Assembly (NCBI RefSeq): GCF_022832385.1
Contig: NZ_JALHLE010000020.1
Location: 1-64,000, forward strand
DNA: 64,000 nt
Origin: Novosphingobium album (ex Hu et al. 2023)
GTDB lineage: Bacteria > Pseudomonadota > Alphaproteobacteria > Sphingomonadales > Sphingomonadaceae
Direction of reading: 5' to 3'
Translations under genes and position numbers: made by a program
Notes under the pieces: generated by a model
Seen by the model: only the letters and a program-made list of their open reading frames with translations
Told to the model about the DNA's origin: nothing
The model's database searches: none
Shown here: positions 53,436 through 64,000 of the stretch, in pieces
How positions within the stretch are numbered: the stretch's first letter is position 1
How the letters are laid out: each line of letters starts with the position of its first letter

Positions 53436-54617
53436 ATGGAAGATATCTACATCGTCAGCGGCGTGCGCACGGCAGTCGGCGACTTCGGCGGATCGCTGAA
53501 GAGCTTTTCGCCCTCCGATCTCGGCGGCATGGTTGCCACCGAAGCGCTCAAGCGCGCTGGTGTTGAGCCCGAAGCCGTAGAACACATCGTGATCGGCCAG
53601 GTCATGCCCAACAGTGCGCGCGACGAGATGCTGAGCCGCGTCATCGGCATCAATGCCGGTGTCCCGCTCGCGACCCCGGCGCTGACGCTGAACCGCCTGT
53701 GCGGCTCGGGCGTGCAGGCGATTGTCTCCTCGGCGCAGATGATGAAGCTCGGCGAAGCGAAGATCACGCTCGCCGGCGGCGCGGAATCGATGTCGAACGT
53801 GCCTTATCACGACCATGGCGTGCGCTGGGGCAAGAAGATGGGCCCCAACGTGCAGGAAGACGCGCTGACACTCGGCCTCTCGGACGCGATTGGCGGATTC
53901 CACATGGGCATCACTGCCGAGAACGTCGCCGAACGCCATCAGGTGACGCGTGAGGACATGGATGCGCTCTCGGTCACCAGCCACCAGCGCGCCTCGCGCG
54001 CGATCGCGGAAGGCCGCTTCAAGGAGCAGATCCTTCCGGTCGAAGTGAAGACCCGCAAGGGCGTGGTCGTTTTCGATACCGATGAGCACGTGAAGGCCGA
54101 CACCACCATGGAAGTGCTCGGCAAGATGAAGCCGGCCTTCAAGAAGGACGGCAGCGTGACGGCCGGTAACGCCTCGGGCATCAACGACGGCGCTGCCGCC
54201 GTGGTTCTCGCGACCGCCAGCGAAGTCGAGAAGCGCGGCCTCAAGCCGATGGCGAAGATCGTTGCCTGGGGTCATGCTGGCGTCGAGCCCGAATACATGG
54301 GCGAAGGCCCGATCAAGGCAGTGCCGATCGCGCTGGAACGCGCCGGGCTGTCGCTTGACCAGATCGACGTGATCGAATCCAACGAAGCCTTCGCTGCTCA
54401 GGCCGCGGCCTGCGCCAAGGCGCTCGGCTTCCATCCCGACAAGGTTAACCCGAACGGTTCGGGCGTCTCGATCGGCCATCCGGTCGGCGCCACCGGCTGC
54501 ATGCTCACCATCAAGGCGATGTATGAGCTGAAGCGTACTGGCGGCAAGTACGGCCTCATCACCATGTGCATCGGTGGCGGGCAGGGCATCGCCATGATCA
54601 TCGAAAATGCGGAGTAA
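53436..54617 (+). CDS. acetyl-CoA acetyltransferase (thiolase)
   Basis: A 393-residue thiolase for reversible acetoacetyl-CoA or beta-ketoacyl-CoA cleavage. The nucleophilic Cys is in LNRLCGSGVQA (about residue 89), with GHPVGATG (His) and CIGGGQGIA (second Cys) near the C-terminus. Substrate length not determinable; in this operon it may feed propionyl-CoA from beta-ketovaleryl-CoA. Six bases before the epimerase gene. Confidence 0.94.
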   Translation: MEDIYIVSGVRTAVGDFGGSLKSFSPSDLGGMVATEALKRAGVEPEAVEHIVIGQVMPNSARDEMLSRVIGINAGVPLATPALTLNRLCGSGVQAIVSSAQMMKLGEAKITLAGGAESMSNVPYHDHGVRWGKKMGPNVQEDALTLGLSDAIGGFHMGITAENVAERHQVTREDMDALSVTSHQRASRAIAEGRFKEQILPVEVKTRKGVVVFDTDEHVKADTTMEVLGKMKPAFKKDGSVTAGNASGINDGAAAVVLATASEVEKRGLKPMAKIVAWGHAGVEPEYMGEGPIKAVPIALERAGLSLDQIDVIESNEAFAAQAAACAKALGFHPDKVNPNGSGVSIGHPVGATGCMLTIKAMYELKRTGGKYGLITMCIGGGQGIAMIIENAE

Positions 54618-54623
54618 TCTGCC

Positions 54624-55061
54624 ATGAAGCTTGGACGCATGAACCACATCGGCGTCGCCACACCCGATCTCGACGCCTCGATCGCGTTCTACCGCGATGT
54701 GATGGGTGCCACCGACATCACCGAGCCCTTCGTGCTCGACAGCCAGAAGGTGCGAGTCTGCTTCGTCAACACTCCGGGAGAGAACGGCACGGCGGGTACG
54801 CAGGTCGAACTGCTCCAGCCCACCGAGGCGGACTCGGCGGTCGGCAAGTGGCTCGAGAAGAACCCGCTCGGCGGCCAGCACCACGTTTGCTACGAAGTGC
54901 CCGACATCATGGCCGCCAAGGCGTGGTTCGAGGGTATGGGCAAGCGCGTGCTGGGCGAACCCCGTATCGGCGCCCACGGCACCATGATCTTCTTTGTCCA
55001 CCCCAAGGACATGGGCGGACAACTGACCGAGATCATGGAAACGCCCAAGCACGCCCACTGA
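54624..55061 (+). CDS. mce: methylmalonyl-CoA epimerase
   Basis: A 145-residue VOC-superfamily enzyme that interconverts (S)- and (R)-methylmalonyl-CoA, needed between carboxylase and mutase. Metal-site segments: MNHIGVATPDLDASIAFY (His), QVELLQP (Glu/Gln), HHVCYEVPDI and the C-terminal LTEIMETP (Glu). Confidence 0.95.
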   Translation: MKLGRMNHIGVATPDLDASIAFYRDVMGATDITEPFVLDSQKVRVCFVNTPGENGTAGTQVELLQPTEADSAVGKWLEKNPLGGQHHVCYEVPDIMAAKAWFEGMGKRVLGEPRIGAHGTMIFFVHPKDMGGQLTEIMETPKHAH

Positions 55062-55072
55062 TAGACACGACG

Positions 55073-55098
55073 GGCGCCGCGGCGAGGGACGCGGCGCC
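55073..55098 (+). other. GC-rich stem-loop between mce and the mutase gene
   Basis: GGCGCCGCG (55073-55081) and CGCGGCGCC (55090-55098) form a 9-bp stem with an 8-base loop and no T run, in the 56-base gap. Possible mRNA processing or stability element. Confidence 0.5.
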
Positions 55099-55117
55099 GG
55101 ACTGAGGAACCGGACAC

Positions 55118-57256
55118 ATGGCAGACATCAACGACTGGAAGGCTCTCGCGGACAAGGAGGTCAAGGGCAAGGACCTGACCTGGAACACCCCCGAGGGTAT
55201 CGCGGTCAAGCCGCTCTACACCGCCGAGGACGTGACGACCGATCCGGGCCTGCCGGGTTTCGCGCCGTTTACGCGCGGGGTGAAGGCTTCAATGTATGCC
55301 GGACGCCCCTGGACCATCCGCCAGTACGCCGGTTTCTCCACCGCCGAGGAATCGAACGCCTTCTATCGCCGCAACCTCGCGGCGGGGCAAAAGGGCCTGT
55401 CGGTTGCTTTCGACCTTGCCACCCACCGTGGCTATGACTCTGACCACCCGCGCGTGGTCGGTGACGTCGGCAAGGCGGGCGTGGCCATCGACTCGGTCGA
55501 GGACATGAAGATCCTGTTCGACGGCATTCCGCTCGGCGAAATGTCGGTCTCGATGACGATGAACGGCGCGGTGATCCCGTGCCTGGCCTTCTACATCATC
55601 GCTGCGGAAGAGCAGGGCGTTAGCCCCGACCAGCTTACCGGGACCATCCAGAACGACATCCTCAAGGAGTTCATGGTCCGCAACACTTACATCTATCCGC
55701 CCGAACCCTCGATGCGGATCATTTCGGACATTTTCGCCTACACGGCGGACAACATGCCGAAATTCAACAGCATTTCGATCTCCGGCTACCACATGCAGGA
55801 AGCCGGTGCGACGCAGGTGCAGGAACTCGCGTTCACCATCGCCGACGGCATGGAATATGTTAAGTACGGTGTCGCCTCGGGGCTCGACATCGACAAGTTC
55901 GCGGGCCGCCTGTCGTTCTTCTTCGCGATCGGCATGAACTTCTTCATGGAAATCGCCAAGCTGCGCGCCGCGCGCACGCTGTGGTACCGCGCCATGACCC
56001 AGCTCGGAGCCAAGTCCGAGCGTTCCAAGATGCTGCGCACGCACTGCCAGACTTCGGGTGTGTCGCTGCAGGAGCAGGACCCCTACAACAACGTCATGCG
56101 CACCACGATCGAGGCGATGGCTGCGATGCTGGGCGGCACCCAGTCGCTCCACACCAATGCTCTCGACGAGGCGATCGCGCTGCCGACCGACTTCTCGGCC
56201 CGTATTGCCCGCAACACCCAGATCGTCATCCAGGAAGAGACCGGCATGTGCAATGTCGTCGATCCGTTGGGTGGGTCGTACTACATCGAGGCGCTGACCA
56301 AGGAACTGGTTGACAAGGCCTGGGAAATCATCGAGCGCGTCGAGAGCGAAGGCGGCATGGCGAAGGCCGTGGGCGCTGGCTGGCCCAAGGCGATGATCGA
56401 GGAAGCCGCCGCTGGCCGTCAGGCCCGCGTCGACAAGGGCGATGATGTCATCGTTGGCGTCAACAAGTACCGCCTGGCGCAGGAAGATGCGCTCGAAACG
56501 CTCGAAGTCGACAACCATGTTGTCCGCGAAGCGCAGATTGCGCGCATCAGGAAGACCCGCGCGAACCGCGACGAGGCCAAGTGCCAGGCGGCGCTCAAGG
56601 CGCTCGCCGAAGGCGCCAAAGCCAACGGCAACCTGCTCGCACTGGCGGTCGATGCTGCGCGTGAGCGTGCGACGCTGGGTGAAATCTCCGATGCGATGGA
56701 AGCCGCTTTCGGCCGTTACGGCACCACGCCGACCCCGGTGAAGGGCGTCTATGGCGGCGCTTATGCCGGCGACAGCCGCTACCAGCAGGTTCTGAACGGC
56801 GTTGATGCCGTGACTAACCGCCTCGGCCGCGCACCCAAGCTGTTCGTTGCCAAGATGGGGCAGGACGGTCACGACCGCGGCGCCAACGTGATTGCCTCGG
56901 CCTTCTCGGACATGGGATTCGACGTTGTTTCCGGCCCATTGTTCCAGACCCCGGAAGAGGCCTGCAAGATGGCGCTCGACAACAACGTCGATGCCGTTGG
57001 TGCCAGCTCGCTGGCCGCCGGCCACAAGACTCTGATTCCCGAACTGATCGGCCACCTCAAGGAAGCCGGCCGGGCCGACATCAAGGTTGTCGCCGGTGGC
57101 GTGATCCCGCCGCAGGACTACGACTTCCTCAAGAAGGCGGGCGTCCAGGGCATCTACGGCCCCGGCTCGAACGTGGTCGAATGCGCGGCCGACATGCTAC
57201 GCCTGCTTGGCCACAACATGCCGCCGGTTGGCGACGAGCTGGAAGCAGCCGAGTAA
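55118..57256 (+). CDS. methylmalonyl-CoA mutase (B12-dependent)
   Basis: A 712-residue mutase converting (R)-methylmalonyl-CoA to succinyl-CoA. The N-terminal TIM-barrel domain has [20 protein letters not shown] and [17 protein letters not shown]; the C-terminal B12 domain has the DxHxxG cobalt-ligand motif in [13 protein letters not shown], with GASSLAAGH and [11 protein letters not shown]. It is the large catalytic type that acts as a homodimer or with a non-catalytic partner; no small subunit or MeaB chaperone gene is next to it here. Confidence 0.96.
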   Translation: MADINDWKALADKEVKGKDLTWNTPEGIAVKPLYTAEDVTTDPGLPGFAPFTRGVKASMYAGRPWTIRQYAGFSTAEESNAFYRRNLAAGQKGLSVAFDLATHRGYDSDHPRVVGDVGKAGVAIDSVEDMKILFDGIPLGEMSVSMTMNGAVIPCLAFYIIAAEEQGVSPDQLTGTIQNDILKEFMVRNTYIYPPEPSMRIISDIFAYTADNMPKFNSISISGYHMQEAGATQVQELAFTIADGMEYVKYGVASGLDIDKFAGRLSFFFAIGMNFFMEIAKLRAARTLWYRAMTQLGAKSERSKMLRTHCQTSGVSLQEQDPYNNVMRTTIEAMAAMLGGTQSLHTNALDEAIALPTDFSARIARNTQIVIQEETGMCNVVDPLGGSYYIEALTKELVDKAWEIIERVESEGGMAKAVGAGWPKAMIEEAAAGRQARVDKGDDVIVGVNKYRLAQEDALETLEVDNHVVREAQIARIRKTRANRDEAKCQAALKALAEGAKANGNLLALAVDAARERATLGEISDAMEAAFGRYGTTPTPVKGVYGGAYAGDSRYQQVLNGVDAVTNRLGRAPKLFVAKMGQDGHDRGANVIASAFSDMGFDVVSGPLFQTPEEACKMALDNNVDAVGASSLAAGHKTLIPELIGHLKEAGRADIKVVAGGVIPPQDYDFLKKAGVQGIYGPGSNVVECAADMLRLLGHNMPPVGDELEAAE

Positions 57257-57469
57257 GGCGAGCCCGGATCGTGTCTTCCCGTTGTTCCGTTGAACTGCCG
57301 GTAACCGGCGCGCGGGTCCTGGGCCTGCGGCGCCGGACCGTTGGCCGCATGGCGGGAAGCGGGTGGGCCGGCCGGGCTCTTGCAGGATCGGCCAAAGCCG
57401 AACTGGAACCGCGCGACGCTTCGCATTATGGCGCACATGTCGCCGGTATTGCGGCCTGAGGAGGGGATC
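57257..57469. other. 213-base gap before the sulfhydrylase gene
   Basis: The longest gap in the propionyl-CoA operon. I looked for SAM-II, SAM-alpha, SAH and cobalamin riboswitch cores and did not recognise any. It is GC-rich with no clear terminator, so whether the sulfhydrylase gene has its own promoter is open. Confidence 0.4.
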
Positions 57470-58744
57470 ATGACGCACAAACTCGAGACGATGACAGTTC
57501 ACGCGGGCTGCGAGCCCGATCCGGCGACCAAGGCCCGCATCACGCCGATCTACCAGACCGCCAGCTACGTTTTCGAGGACGTCGATCACGCCGCGCGGCT
57601 GTTCAATCTCGAGGAATTCGGGAACATCTATTCCCGCATCATGAACCCGACCAACGGCGCGCTCGAAGGCAAGATCGCGGCGTTGGAAGGTGGCGTGGCT
57701 GCGCTGGGTGTGGCTTCGGGCCATGCTGCGCAACTGCTGGTGTTCCACACGTTGATGGAACCGGGCTGCGAGATCGTCGCGTCCAAGAAGCTCTATGGCG
57801 GCTCGCTCAACCAGCTGGGCCAGTCGTTCCGCAAGATGTCGTGGGAGACCACATTCGTCGATGCGGACGATGCGGCTAACGTAGCCGCTGCCATTACCGA
57901 CAAGACGCGCGCCGTCTTTGTCGAAAGCCTTGCCAATCCCGGCGGCGTCGTTACCGATCTGGAGGCCATCGCCAGAGTCGCGCATGACGCGGGCGTGCCG
58001 CTGATAGTCGACAACACGCTGGCGACCCCGGCCTTGTGCAAGCCGATCGAATTTGGCGCCGACGTGGTTGTTCACTCGGCGACAAAGTTCCTCAACGGGC
58101 ATGGCAACTCCGTTGGTGGTCTTATCGTGGATTCGGGCAAGTTCGACTGGATGGCCTCGGACAAGTTCCCGACGATCAGCGAACCGAACCCGAGCTACCA
58201 CGGCATGAATCTGGGTGAGGCGTTCGGCAATATTGCCTTCATTATCGCCTGCCGCACGCTGGGTCTGCGCGACCTTGGTCCCGCGCTGGCGCCGATGAAT
58301 GCCTTTCTTGCGCTCACCGGCATGGAAACGCTGGCGCTGCGCATGGAGCGGCACTGCGTCAATGCGATGCACCTCGCGCAGTGGCTGCAGGCGCATCCCA
58401 AGGTGGCATGGGTGAATTATGCGGGCCTGCCCGAAAGCCCCTATCACCAACTGGCGCACAAGTACCTTGGAGGCAAAGGCGGCGCGGTATTCACCTTCGG
58501 CGTGAAGGGCGGCTATGACGCGGGCGTAAAGCTCGTCTCGCAGGTCAAGCTGTTCAGCCACCTTGCCAACATCGGCGACACCCGGTCGCTGATCATCCAC
58601 CCCAGTTCGACCACGCACCGCCAGCTCGAGGAAGGCGCACAGATCGAGGCGGGTGCTGGCCCCGACGTGATCCGCGTTTCGGTCGGCATCGAGCATATCG
58701 ACGATATCGTGGCCGATCTCGCACAGGCCCTGGAGCACATCTGA
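57470..58744 (+). CDS. O-acetylhomoserine aminocarboxypropyltransferase (sulfhydrylase)
   Basis: A 424-residue PLP enzyme of the Cys/Met-metabolism family. The PLP Lys is in [15 protein letters not shown], preceded by VDNTLATP (Asp) and the [13 protein letters not shown]-terminus. The long insert around [13 protein letters not shown] marks the MetY (O-acetylhomoserine sulfhydrylase) group over MetB/MetZ. ATG at 57470 with GAGGAGGGG before it. Its stop is one base before the bioB start. Known reaction: O-acetylhomoserine plus sulfide to homocysteine. Confidence 0.92.
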   Translation: MTHKLETMTVHAGCEPDPATKARITPIYQTASYVFEDVDHAARLFNLEEFGNIYSRIMNPTNGALEGKIAALEGGVAALGVASGHAAQLLVFHTLMEPGCEIVASKKLYGGSLNQLGQSFRKMSWETTFVDADDAANVAAAITDKTRAVFVESLANPGGVVTDLEAIARVAHDAGVPLIVDNTLATPALCKPIEFGADVVVHSATKFLNGHGNSVGGLIVDSGKFDWMASDKFPTISEPNPSYHGMNLGEAFGNIAFIIACRTLGLRDLGPALAPMNAFLALTGMETLALRMERHCVNAMHLAQWLQAHPKVAWVNYAGLPESPYHQLAHKYLGGKGGAVFTFGVKGGYDAGVKLVSQVKLFSHLANIGDTRSLIIHPSSTTHRQLEEGAQIEAGAGPDVIRVSVGIEHIDDIVADLAQALEHI

Positions 58745-58745
58745 A

Positions 58746-59801
58746 TTGACGACCGAAGCCCCCCGTACCGAACCCCGTAACGACTGGACGCGCGAGGAAA
58801 TCGCGGCGCTGTTCGACCTGCCGTTTACCGAGCTGGTCTTCCGCGCTGCCGAGGTTCACCGCGCGAACCATCCGGCCAACGAAGTACAGCTTTCCACGCT
58901 GCTTTCGATCAAGACGGGCGGCTGCGCGGAAGACTGCGGCTATTGCTCGCAGTCGGCTTCGGCCAATTCCGGGGTTAAGGCGACCAAGCTGATGGACGTG
59001 CAGGCCGTGCTGCAACGCGCGGCGCAGGCAGCGGATCAGGGCTCCACCCGCTTCTGCATGGGTGCTGCCTGGCGCAACCCCAAGGACCGCGACATGCCCG
59101 CCATCATCGAGATGGTGAAGGGCGTGCGCGAGATGGGCATGGAAACCTGCATGACGCTGGGCATGCTGACGCCGCAGCAGGCCGACATGCTGAGCGAGGC
59201 CGGGCTCGACTACTACAACCACAACATCGACACCTCGCCCGAGCGTTACGGCGAGATCACCACCACGCGCACGATGGAGGACCGGCTCGATACGCTCTCC
59301 AATGTGCGCATGGCCGGGATCAACGTCTGCTCGGGCGGAATCGTCGGCATGGGCGAGACGCGCGAGGACCGCGTGGGCTTCATCCACACGCTCGCGACGC
59401 TGCCCGATCACCCGCAGTCGGTGCCGGTGAACGCGCTTGTCCCGGTCAAGGGCACGGTGCTGGGCGACATGCTGGCCGACACGCCGCTCGCCAAGATCGA
59501 CGACGTGGAATTCGTGCGCACCGTGGCCGTGGCGCGGATCACCATGCCGCACTCGATGGTACGCCTTTCGGCCGGGCGCGAGTCCATGTCTGAGATGACG
59601 CAGGCGATGTGCTTCATGGCCGGAGCGAACTCGATCTTCACCGGCGACAAGCTGCTCACCGCGCCCAATGCAGGCGACGACACCGACGCGGCGATGTTTG
59701 CGCGGCTTGGCATCAAGCCGATGGCTATCAGCGAAACACAGGCCCAGGTGGAAGCGTCGCGCATGCCCAAGGGCTGTGTGAAGCTGGAGGCTGCGGAGTG
59801 A
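58746..59801 (+). CDS. bioB: biotin synthase
   Basis: A 351-residue radical-SAM enzyme inserting sulfur into dethiobiotin. The 4Fe-4S Cys set CAEDCGYC is at residues 60, 64 and 67; [23 protein letters not shown] and the [16 protein letters not shown]rg of the 2Fe-2S site are present. TTG start at 58746. Its place among the biotin-dependent carboxylase genes, away from other bio genes, suggests supply of cofactor to PccA. Confidence 0.96.
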   Translation: MTTEAPRTEPRNDWTREEIAALFDLPFTELVFRAAEVHRANHPANEVQLSTLLSIKTGGCAEDCGYCSQSASANSGVKATKLMDVQAVLQRAAQAADQGSTRFCMGAAWRNPKDRDMPAIIEMVKGVREMGMETCMTLGMLTPQQADMLSEAGLDYYNHNIDTSPERYGEITTTRTMEDRLDTLSNVRMAGINVCSGGIVGMGETREDRVGFIHTLATLPDHPQSVPVNALVPVKGTVLGDMLADTPLAKIDDVEFVRTVAVARITMPHSMVRLSAGRESMSEMTQAMCFMAGANSIFTGDKLLTAPNAGDDTDAAMFARLGIKPMAISETQAQVEASRMPKGCVKLEAAE

Positions 59802-60154
59802 AGAAAAGCACGCTTGTGGTTCTGGGTTTGCTTGCTGTCGTCACGACAGGGTGTGAAACTAAGACTGATACTGCTTTTACTCTCTACCGTAACTCTCCAC
59901 TGGCTTCGGGAGAGCGAGTCCATTTCGCCTCATTCGATGCTGCTGAAACTACCGATTTTAATCGTGGAAATTGCACTATGGCTGCAAGGCTTCTGAACGC
60001 CAACGTAGCTTCGTCCGCCCGAGAGGAAGGCAAGGAGCCATACGAAGGTGTCGGCTTTTGGTGTGAATCCGGACCCTACAAGAAAGAAGGCAGTGTCCCG
60101 TCTTCATTTGAATCAGCATTTCCTGCGTCTTCTGACGGCCCATTGAGTTGGTGA
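59798..60154 (+). CDS. small lipoprotein of unknown function, lower GC
   Basis: A 118-residue ORF with GTG start overlapping the bioB stop (GTGA). Signal peptide [18 protein letters not shown] ends in an imperfect lipobox (TTGC, Cys19). The mature part contains two further Cys ([15 protein letters not shown]) that may form a disulfide. Composition is near 50% GC, unlike bioB and pccA on either side, which suggests late insertion. Family not recognised. Confidence 0.65.
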   Translation: MKKSTLVVLGLLAVVTTGCETKTDTAFTLYRNSPLASGERVHFASFDAAETTDFNRGNCTMAARLLNANVASSAREEGKEPYEGVGFWCESGPYKKEGSVPSSFESAFPASSDGPLSW

Positions 60155-60161
60155 CAAACTG

Positions 60162-62183
<2,022 letters not shown>

Positions 62184-62186
62184 AGC

Positions 62187-62558
62187 TTGCACCTCGATCA
62201 TGACCCGGCCGCGCCTGCGGGCAGTGAAATCACGTTCGACGACTTCCTGAAAGTCGACATTCGCGTGGGCACTGTCATTGCAGCCGAGGTCTACGAGGGC
62301 GCGCGCAAGCCGAGTTACAAGCTGCGGATCGATTTTGGTCCGGGCATCGGAGAGAAGAAGAGCGTCGGGCAGGTTGCCGCGCTCTATTCTCCCGGGGAAC
62401 TGGTGGGGCGGCAGGTTGCTGCTGTCGTGAATTTCCCTAAACGGCAGATTGGCAAGGCACTCTCGGAGGTGCTGACCCTGGGCTTCGCGGACGAAGAGGG
62501 GCGCGTGACACTTTTTTCGCCCGACAAACCGGTCCCCAATGGGTCTCGCCTTTTCTGA
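62187..62558 (+). CDS. CsaA-like tRNA-binding domain protein
   Basis: A 123-residue OB-fold protein of the CsaA/EMAP-II type: FDDFLKVDIRVGTVIAAEVYEGARKPSYKLRIDFG, GVGQVAALYSPGELVGRQVAAVVNFPKRQIGKALSEVLTLG. Stand-alone members bind tRNA and were proposed to have chaperone-like roles. TTG start at 62187 has GGAG about seven bases upstream; TGATG overlap with the next gene. Confidence 0.88.
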   Translation: MHLDHDPAAPAGSEITFDDFLKVDIRVGTVIAAEVYEGARKPSYKLRIDFGPGIGEKKSVGQVAALYSPGELVGRQVAAVVNFPKRQIGKALSEVLTLGFADEEGRVTLFSPDKPVPNGSRLF

Positions 62559-63346
62559 TGACGGGCTTTGCGCAATTGCTTGGCGGCGCGCAGCTGTTCG
62601 CCAATGGCTTCGCTCTTGATGTCCCTGAAACCTGGCATCAGGGGCGTACGGCCTATGGCGGGTTTTCCTCCGCGCTGGCGCTGGCAGCCGCGCAACAGGT
62701 AGGCGGGAAAAGTCTTCCGCCGCTGCGTTCTGCCCAATTCGCGATGATGGCTCCGGTCAATGGGCTGGTCGAGGTTCGCGCAAGGGTGGAACGGGCAGGG
62801 CGTAACGCGACCTGGATTGCCACCGAAATTCTCGGGGAGAAGGGGCTCGCGTTCACGGCCAACTTCGTGTTCATGGGCGCTGTAGAGAGCACGCTGCATC
62901 TCAACGAACGGCCGTTGCCAAGAGATCTTGTAGCATTGGAAAATGCGGCGCCAATCACGATAACGCGGCATACGCCTGCTTTCGTCACCAACCATTTTGA
63001 AATGCGTCATGCCCTGCCAGCGCATGACAGTCCACAGCCCGAAATCTGCCGCTGGGTGCGCCTCGCCGACGGCCAGGGGCTCGATCCGATGGTTTCGCTG
63101 GTGTTGCTGGCGGACGCGATTCCGCCAGGCGTCATGCCAGTCATGTCCTCCATTGTTCCAGTCTCGACCATGCACTGGCAGGTCAATCTGCTGTCGCCGT
63201 CTCCGGTGACGGACAATGGCTGGTGGCTGCTCCGCTCTGTAGGCGACTATGCCGAAAAGGGCTGTTCCAGCCAGCGCATGGCTATCTGGAACAGCGATGG
63301 CCTGCCGGTCATGGCCGGGATGCAGTCCATCGCCTTGTTCGGCTGA
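62558..63346 (+). CDS. acyl-CoA thioesterase-like double-hotdog protein
   Basis: A 262-residue protein of the TesB-like (4HBT_3) family with two hotdog halves: WHQGRTAYGGFSSALALAAAQQV and FVTNHFEMRHALPAHD, then LADAIPPGVMPVMSSIVPVSTMHWQVNLL (Asp, Thr active region). It would hydrolyse acyl-CoA. Last gene of the propionyl-CoA operon. Shares one base with the preceding stop. Confidence 0.85.
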   Translation: MTGFAQLLGGAQLFANGFALDVPETWHQGRTAYGGFSSALALAAAQQVGGKSLPPLRSAQFAMMAPVNGLVEVRARVERAGRNATWIATEILGEKGLAFTANFVFMGAVESTLHLNERPLPRDLVALENAAPITITRHTPAFVTNHFEMRHALPAHDSPQPEICRWVRLADGQGLDPMVSLVLLADAIPPGVMPVMSSIVPVSTMHWQVNLLSPSPVTDNGWWLLRSVGDYAEKGCSSQRMAIWNSDGLPVMAGMQSIALFG

Positions 63347-63352
63347 TCCTGA

Positions 63353-64000
63353 TCAGCCATCAACAGTCTCGGCGCTGCCCAGCAGCCGGTCTGCCAGGAA
63401 CAGCTTGAACGCCCCGAAAAAGAGGAAGGCCACTGCGGCCGAGGCAACGTGGATCAGCCAGAACTGCGTCACCGGCATCGCTTCGAGAAGCGTGCCGAGC
63501 TTGCCCACCGCCAGGTTCGCCCCAAAGAACGACAGGTAATAAATCCCGACGATTGACGCGTTGAGCGCACGCGGTGCGAGCCGGGTGAACAGGGCGAGGC
63601 TGACAGGCAGCAAGTGTGCGAAGCCGATCGAGTTCACGAGATGGAAAATCACCGGCCAGAACAGTCCGATCTTGCCCGAACCTTGTGTCGCGGCTGCGAC
63701 GTAGAGGCACAGACCACCGCCGATGATGAAGGCACAGCCGATGATCATCTTGGTGAGATCGTCCGGTTCCCGGTTCGTGCGTTTGCCGAACCATGCCCAG
63801 AATGCAGCAACCCCGACAAGCATCGAGAAGCTAAGAGTCGCGTCGATCGTGATCATCCAGCTCGTGGGCAGCGTGGTGCCCATGAAGGTCAGCTCAAACT
63901 GCTGGTCGGCCCAGACGAGATAGGCATTGAAGATCTGCTGGTTGGTCAGCAGCGATACGGCCATGATCGGCACCAGCACCAGCACCGCGACCAAGCGCGG
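63353..64000 (-). CDS. POT-family peptide transporter, C-terminal part (partial)
   Basis: The last about 215 codons of a proton-dependent oligopeptide transporter; the 5' end is beyond the window. Membrane helices include AFWAWFGKR, FWPVIFHLVNSIGFAHLLPVSLALFTRLAPR (the conserved POT segment) and ASIVGIYYLSFFGANLAVG. The reading frame is open through position 64000. Convergent with the thioesterase gene. Confidence 0.88.
   Translation of the reverse strand, partial: PRLVAVLVLVPIMAVSLLTNQQIFNAYLVWADQQFELTFMGTTLPTSWMITIDATLSFSMLVGVAAFWAWFGKRTNREPDDLTKMIIGCAFIIGGGLCLYVAAATQGSGKIGLFWPVIFHLVNSIGFAHLLPVSLALFTRLAPRALNASIVGIYYLSFFGANLAVGKLGTLLEAMPVTQFWLIHVASAAVAFLFFGAFKLFLADRLLGSAETVDG

Noticed and set aside
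53265..57055. long antisense frames over the thiolase, epimerase and mutase genes
   Set aside because: Same shadow effect; sense genes are unmistakable.
57257..57469. SAM, SAH or cobalamin riboswitch before the sulfhydrylase or mutase genes
   Set aside because: None of the conserved cores I know was visible in the gaps before 55118 or 57470.

Overview
The window reads as a high-GC (roughly 65% by eye) chromosomal segment of an alphaproteobacterium, most likely a sphingomonad (Novosphingobium/Erythrobacter type). The family content and gene order support this: infA-maf-rng-yacG-tRNA-Phe, lepB-rnc-era, hisG-hisD-nusB-thiL, bolA next to a J-domain gene, an odd TonB-dependent receptor beside uvrC, and a complete N-acetylglutaminylglutamine amide (NAGGN) osmolyte operon. 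I see no rRNA, insertion sequence, prophage or CRISPR array. The genus is an inference; no 16S gene is present.

Layout. 0-5 kb: tail of an unknown gene, then the leftward NAGGN operon (asnO, ngg, M42 peptidase). 5-10.2 kb: a small PilZ-like protein, a YHYH lipoprotein, a possible 49-residue ORF and a HupE/UreJ-type membrane protein, converging on a BaeSR-like two-component system. 10.4-12.5 kb: leftward infA-maf-rng-yacG-tRNA-Phe. 12.7-17.6 kb: a TonB-receptor-like protein with a duplicated Cys-containing insert, then uvrC. 17.7-21.3 kb: a secreted unknown, an AT-rich pocket, a RodZ-type HTH protein, and a GNAT/JmjC-like cupin pair. 21.4-27.4 kb: proton pyrophosphatase with a strong terminator, thiL, nusB, hisD, hisG, bolA. 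27.4-38 kb is the accessory part: a J-domain gene, a sterol-desaturase-type hydroxylase with a divergent LysR, a seven-gene glutathione-flavoured detoxification operon facing an HxlR regulator, cobS without cobT, a lower-GC insert with a HEPN-like orphan, an HTH protein carrying a 21-bp repeat array, and another GST. 38-46.5 kb: truA, cupin, fmt, recR, SGNH hydrolase, era, rnc, lepB, pgi, with two REP-like hairpins between convergent genes. 46.6-51.4 kb: a subtilisin-like lipoprotein, glutathione reductase and a CtaG-type oxidase assembly protein. 51.5-63.4 kb: a long rightward propionyl-CoA operon. The right edge cuts a POT-family peptide transporter.

How the genes work together. The 51.5-63.4 kb operon is a complete propionyl-CoA to succinyl-CoA route: biotin-dependent carboxylase (pccB, pccA), epimerase and B12-dependent mutase, with a thiolase, an acyl-CoA thioesterase, biotin synthase (supplying the carboxylase cofactor) and an O-acetylhomoserine sulfhydrylase embedded. 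A perfect 22-bp palindrome beside a promoter-like hexamer sits in front of it and is the best candidate operator. cobS at 35 kb belongs to cobalt insertion for the cobalamin that the mutase needs.

Most interesting unexplained signals: the strict 21-bp repeat array at 37.16-37.29 kb, whose last copy keeps its DNA core while changing reading frame; the palindrome before pccB; the splitting of the usual bolA-dnaJ-cobS-cobT neighbourhood by accessory DNA; and the duplicated module inside the TonB-receptor-like protein.
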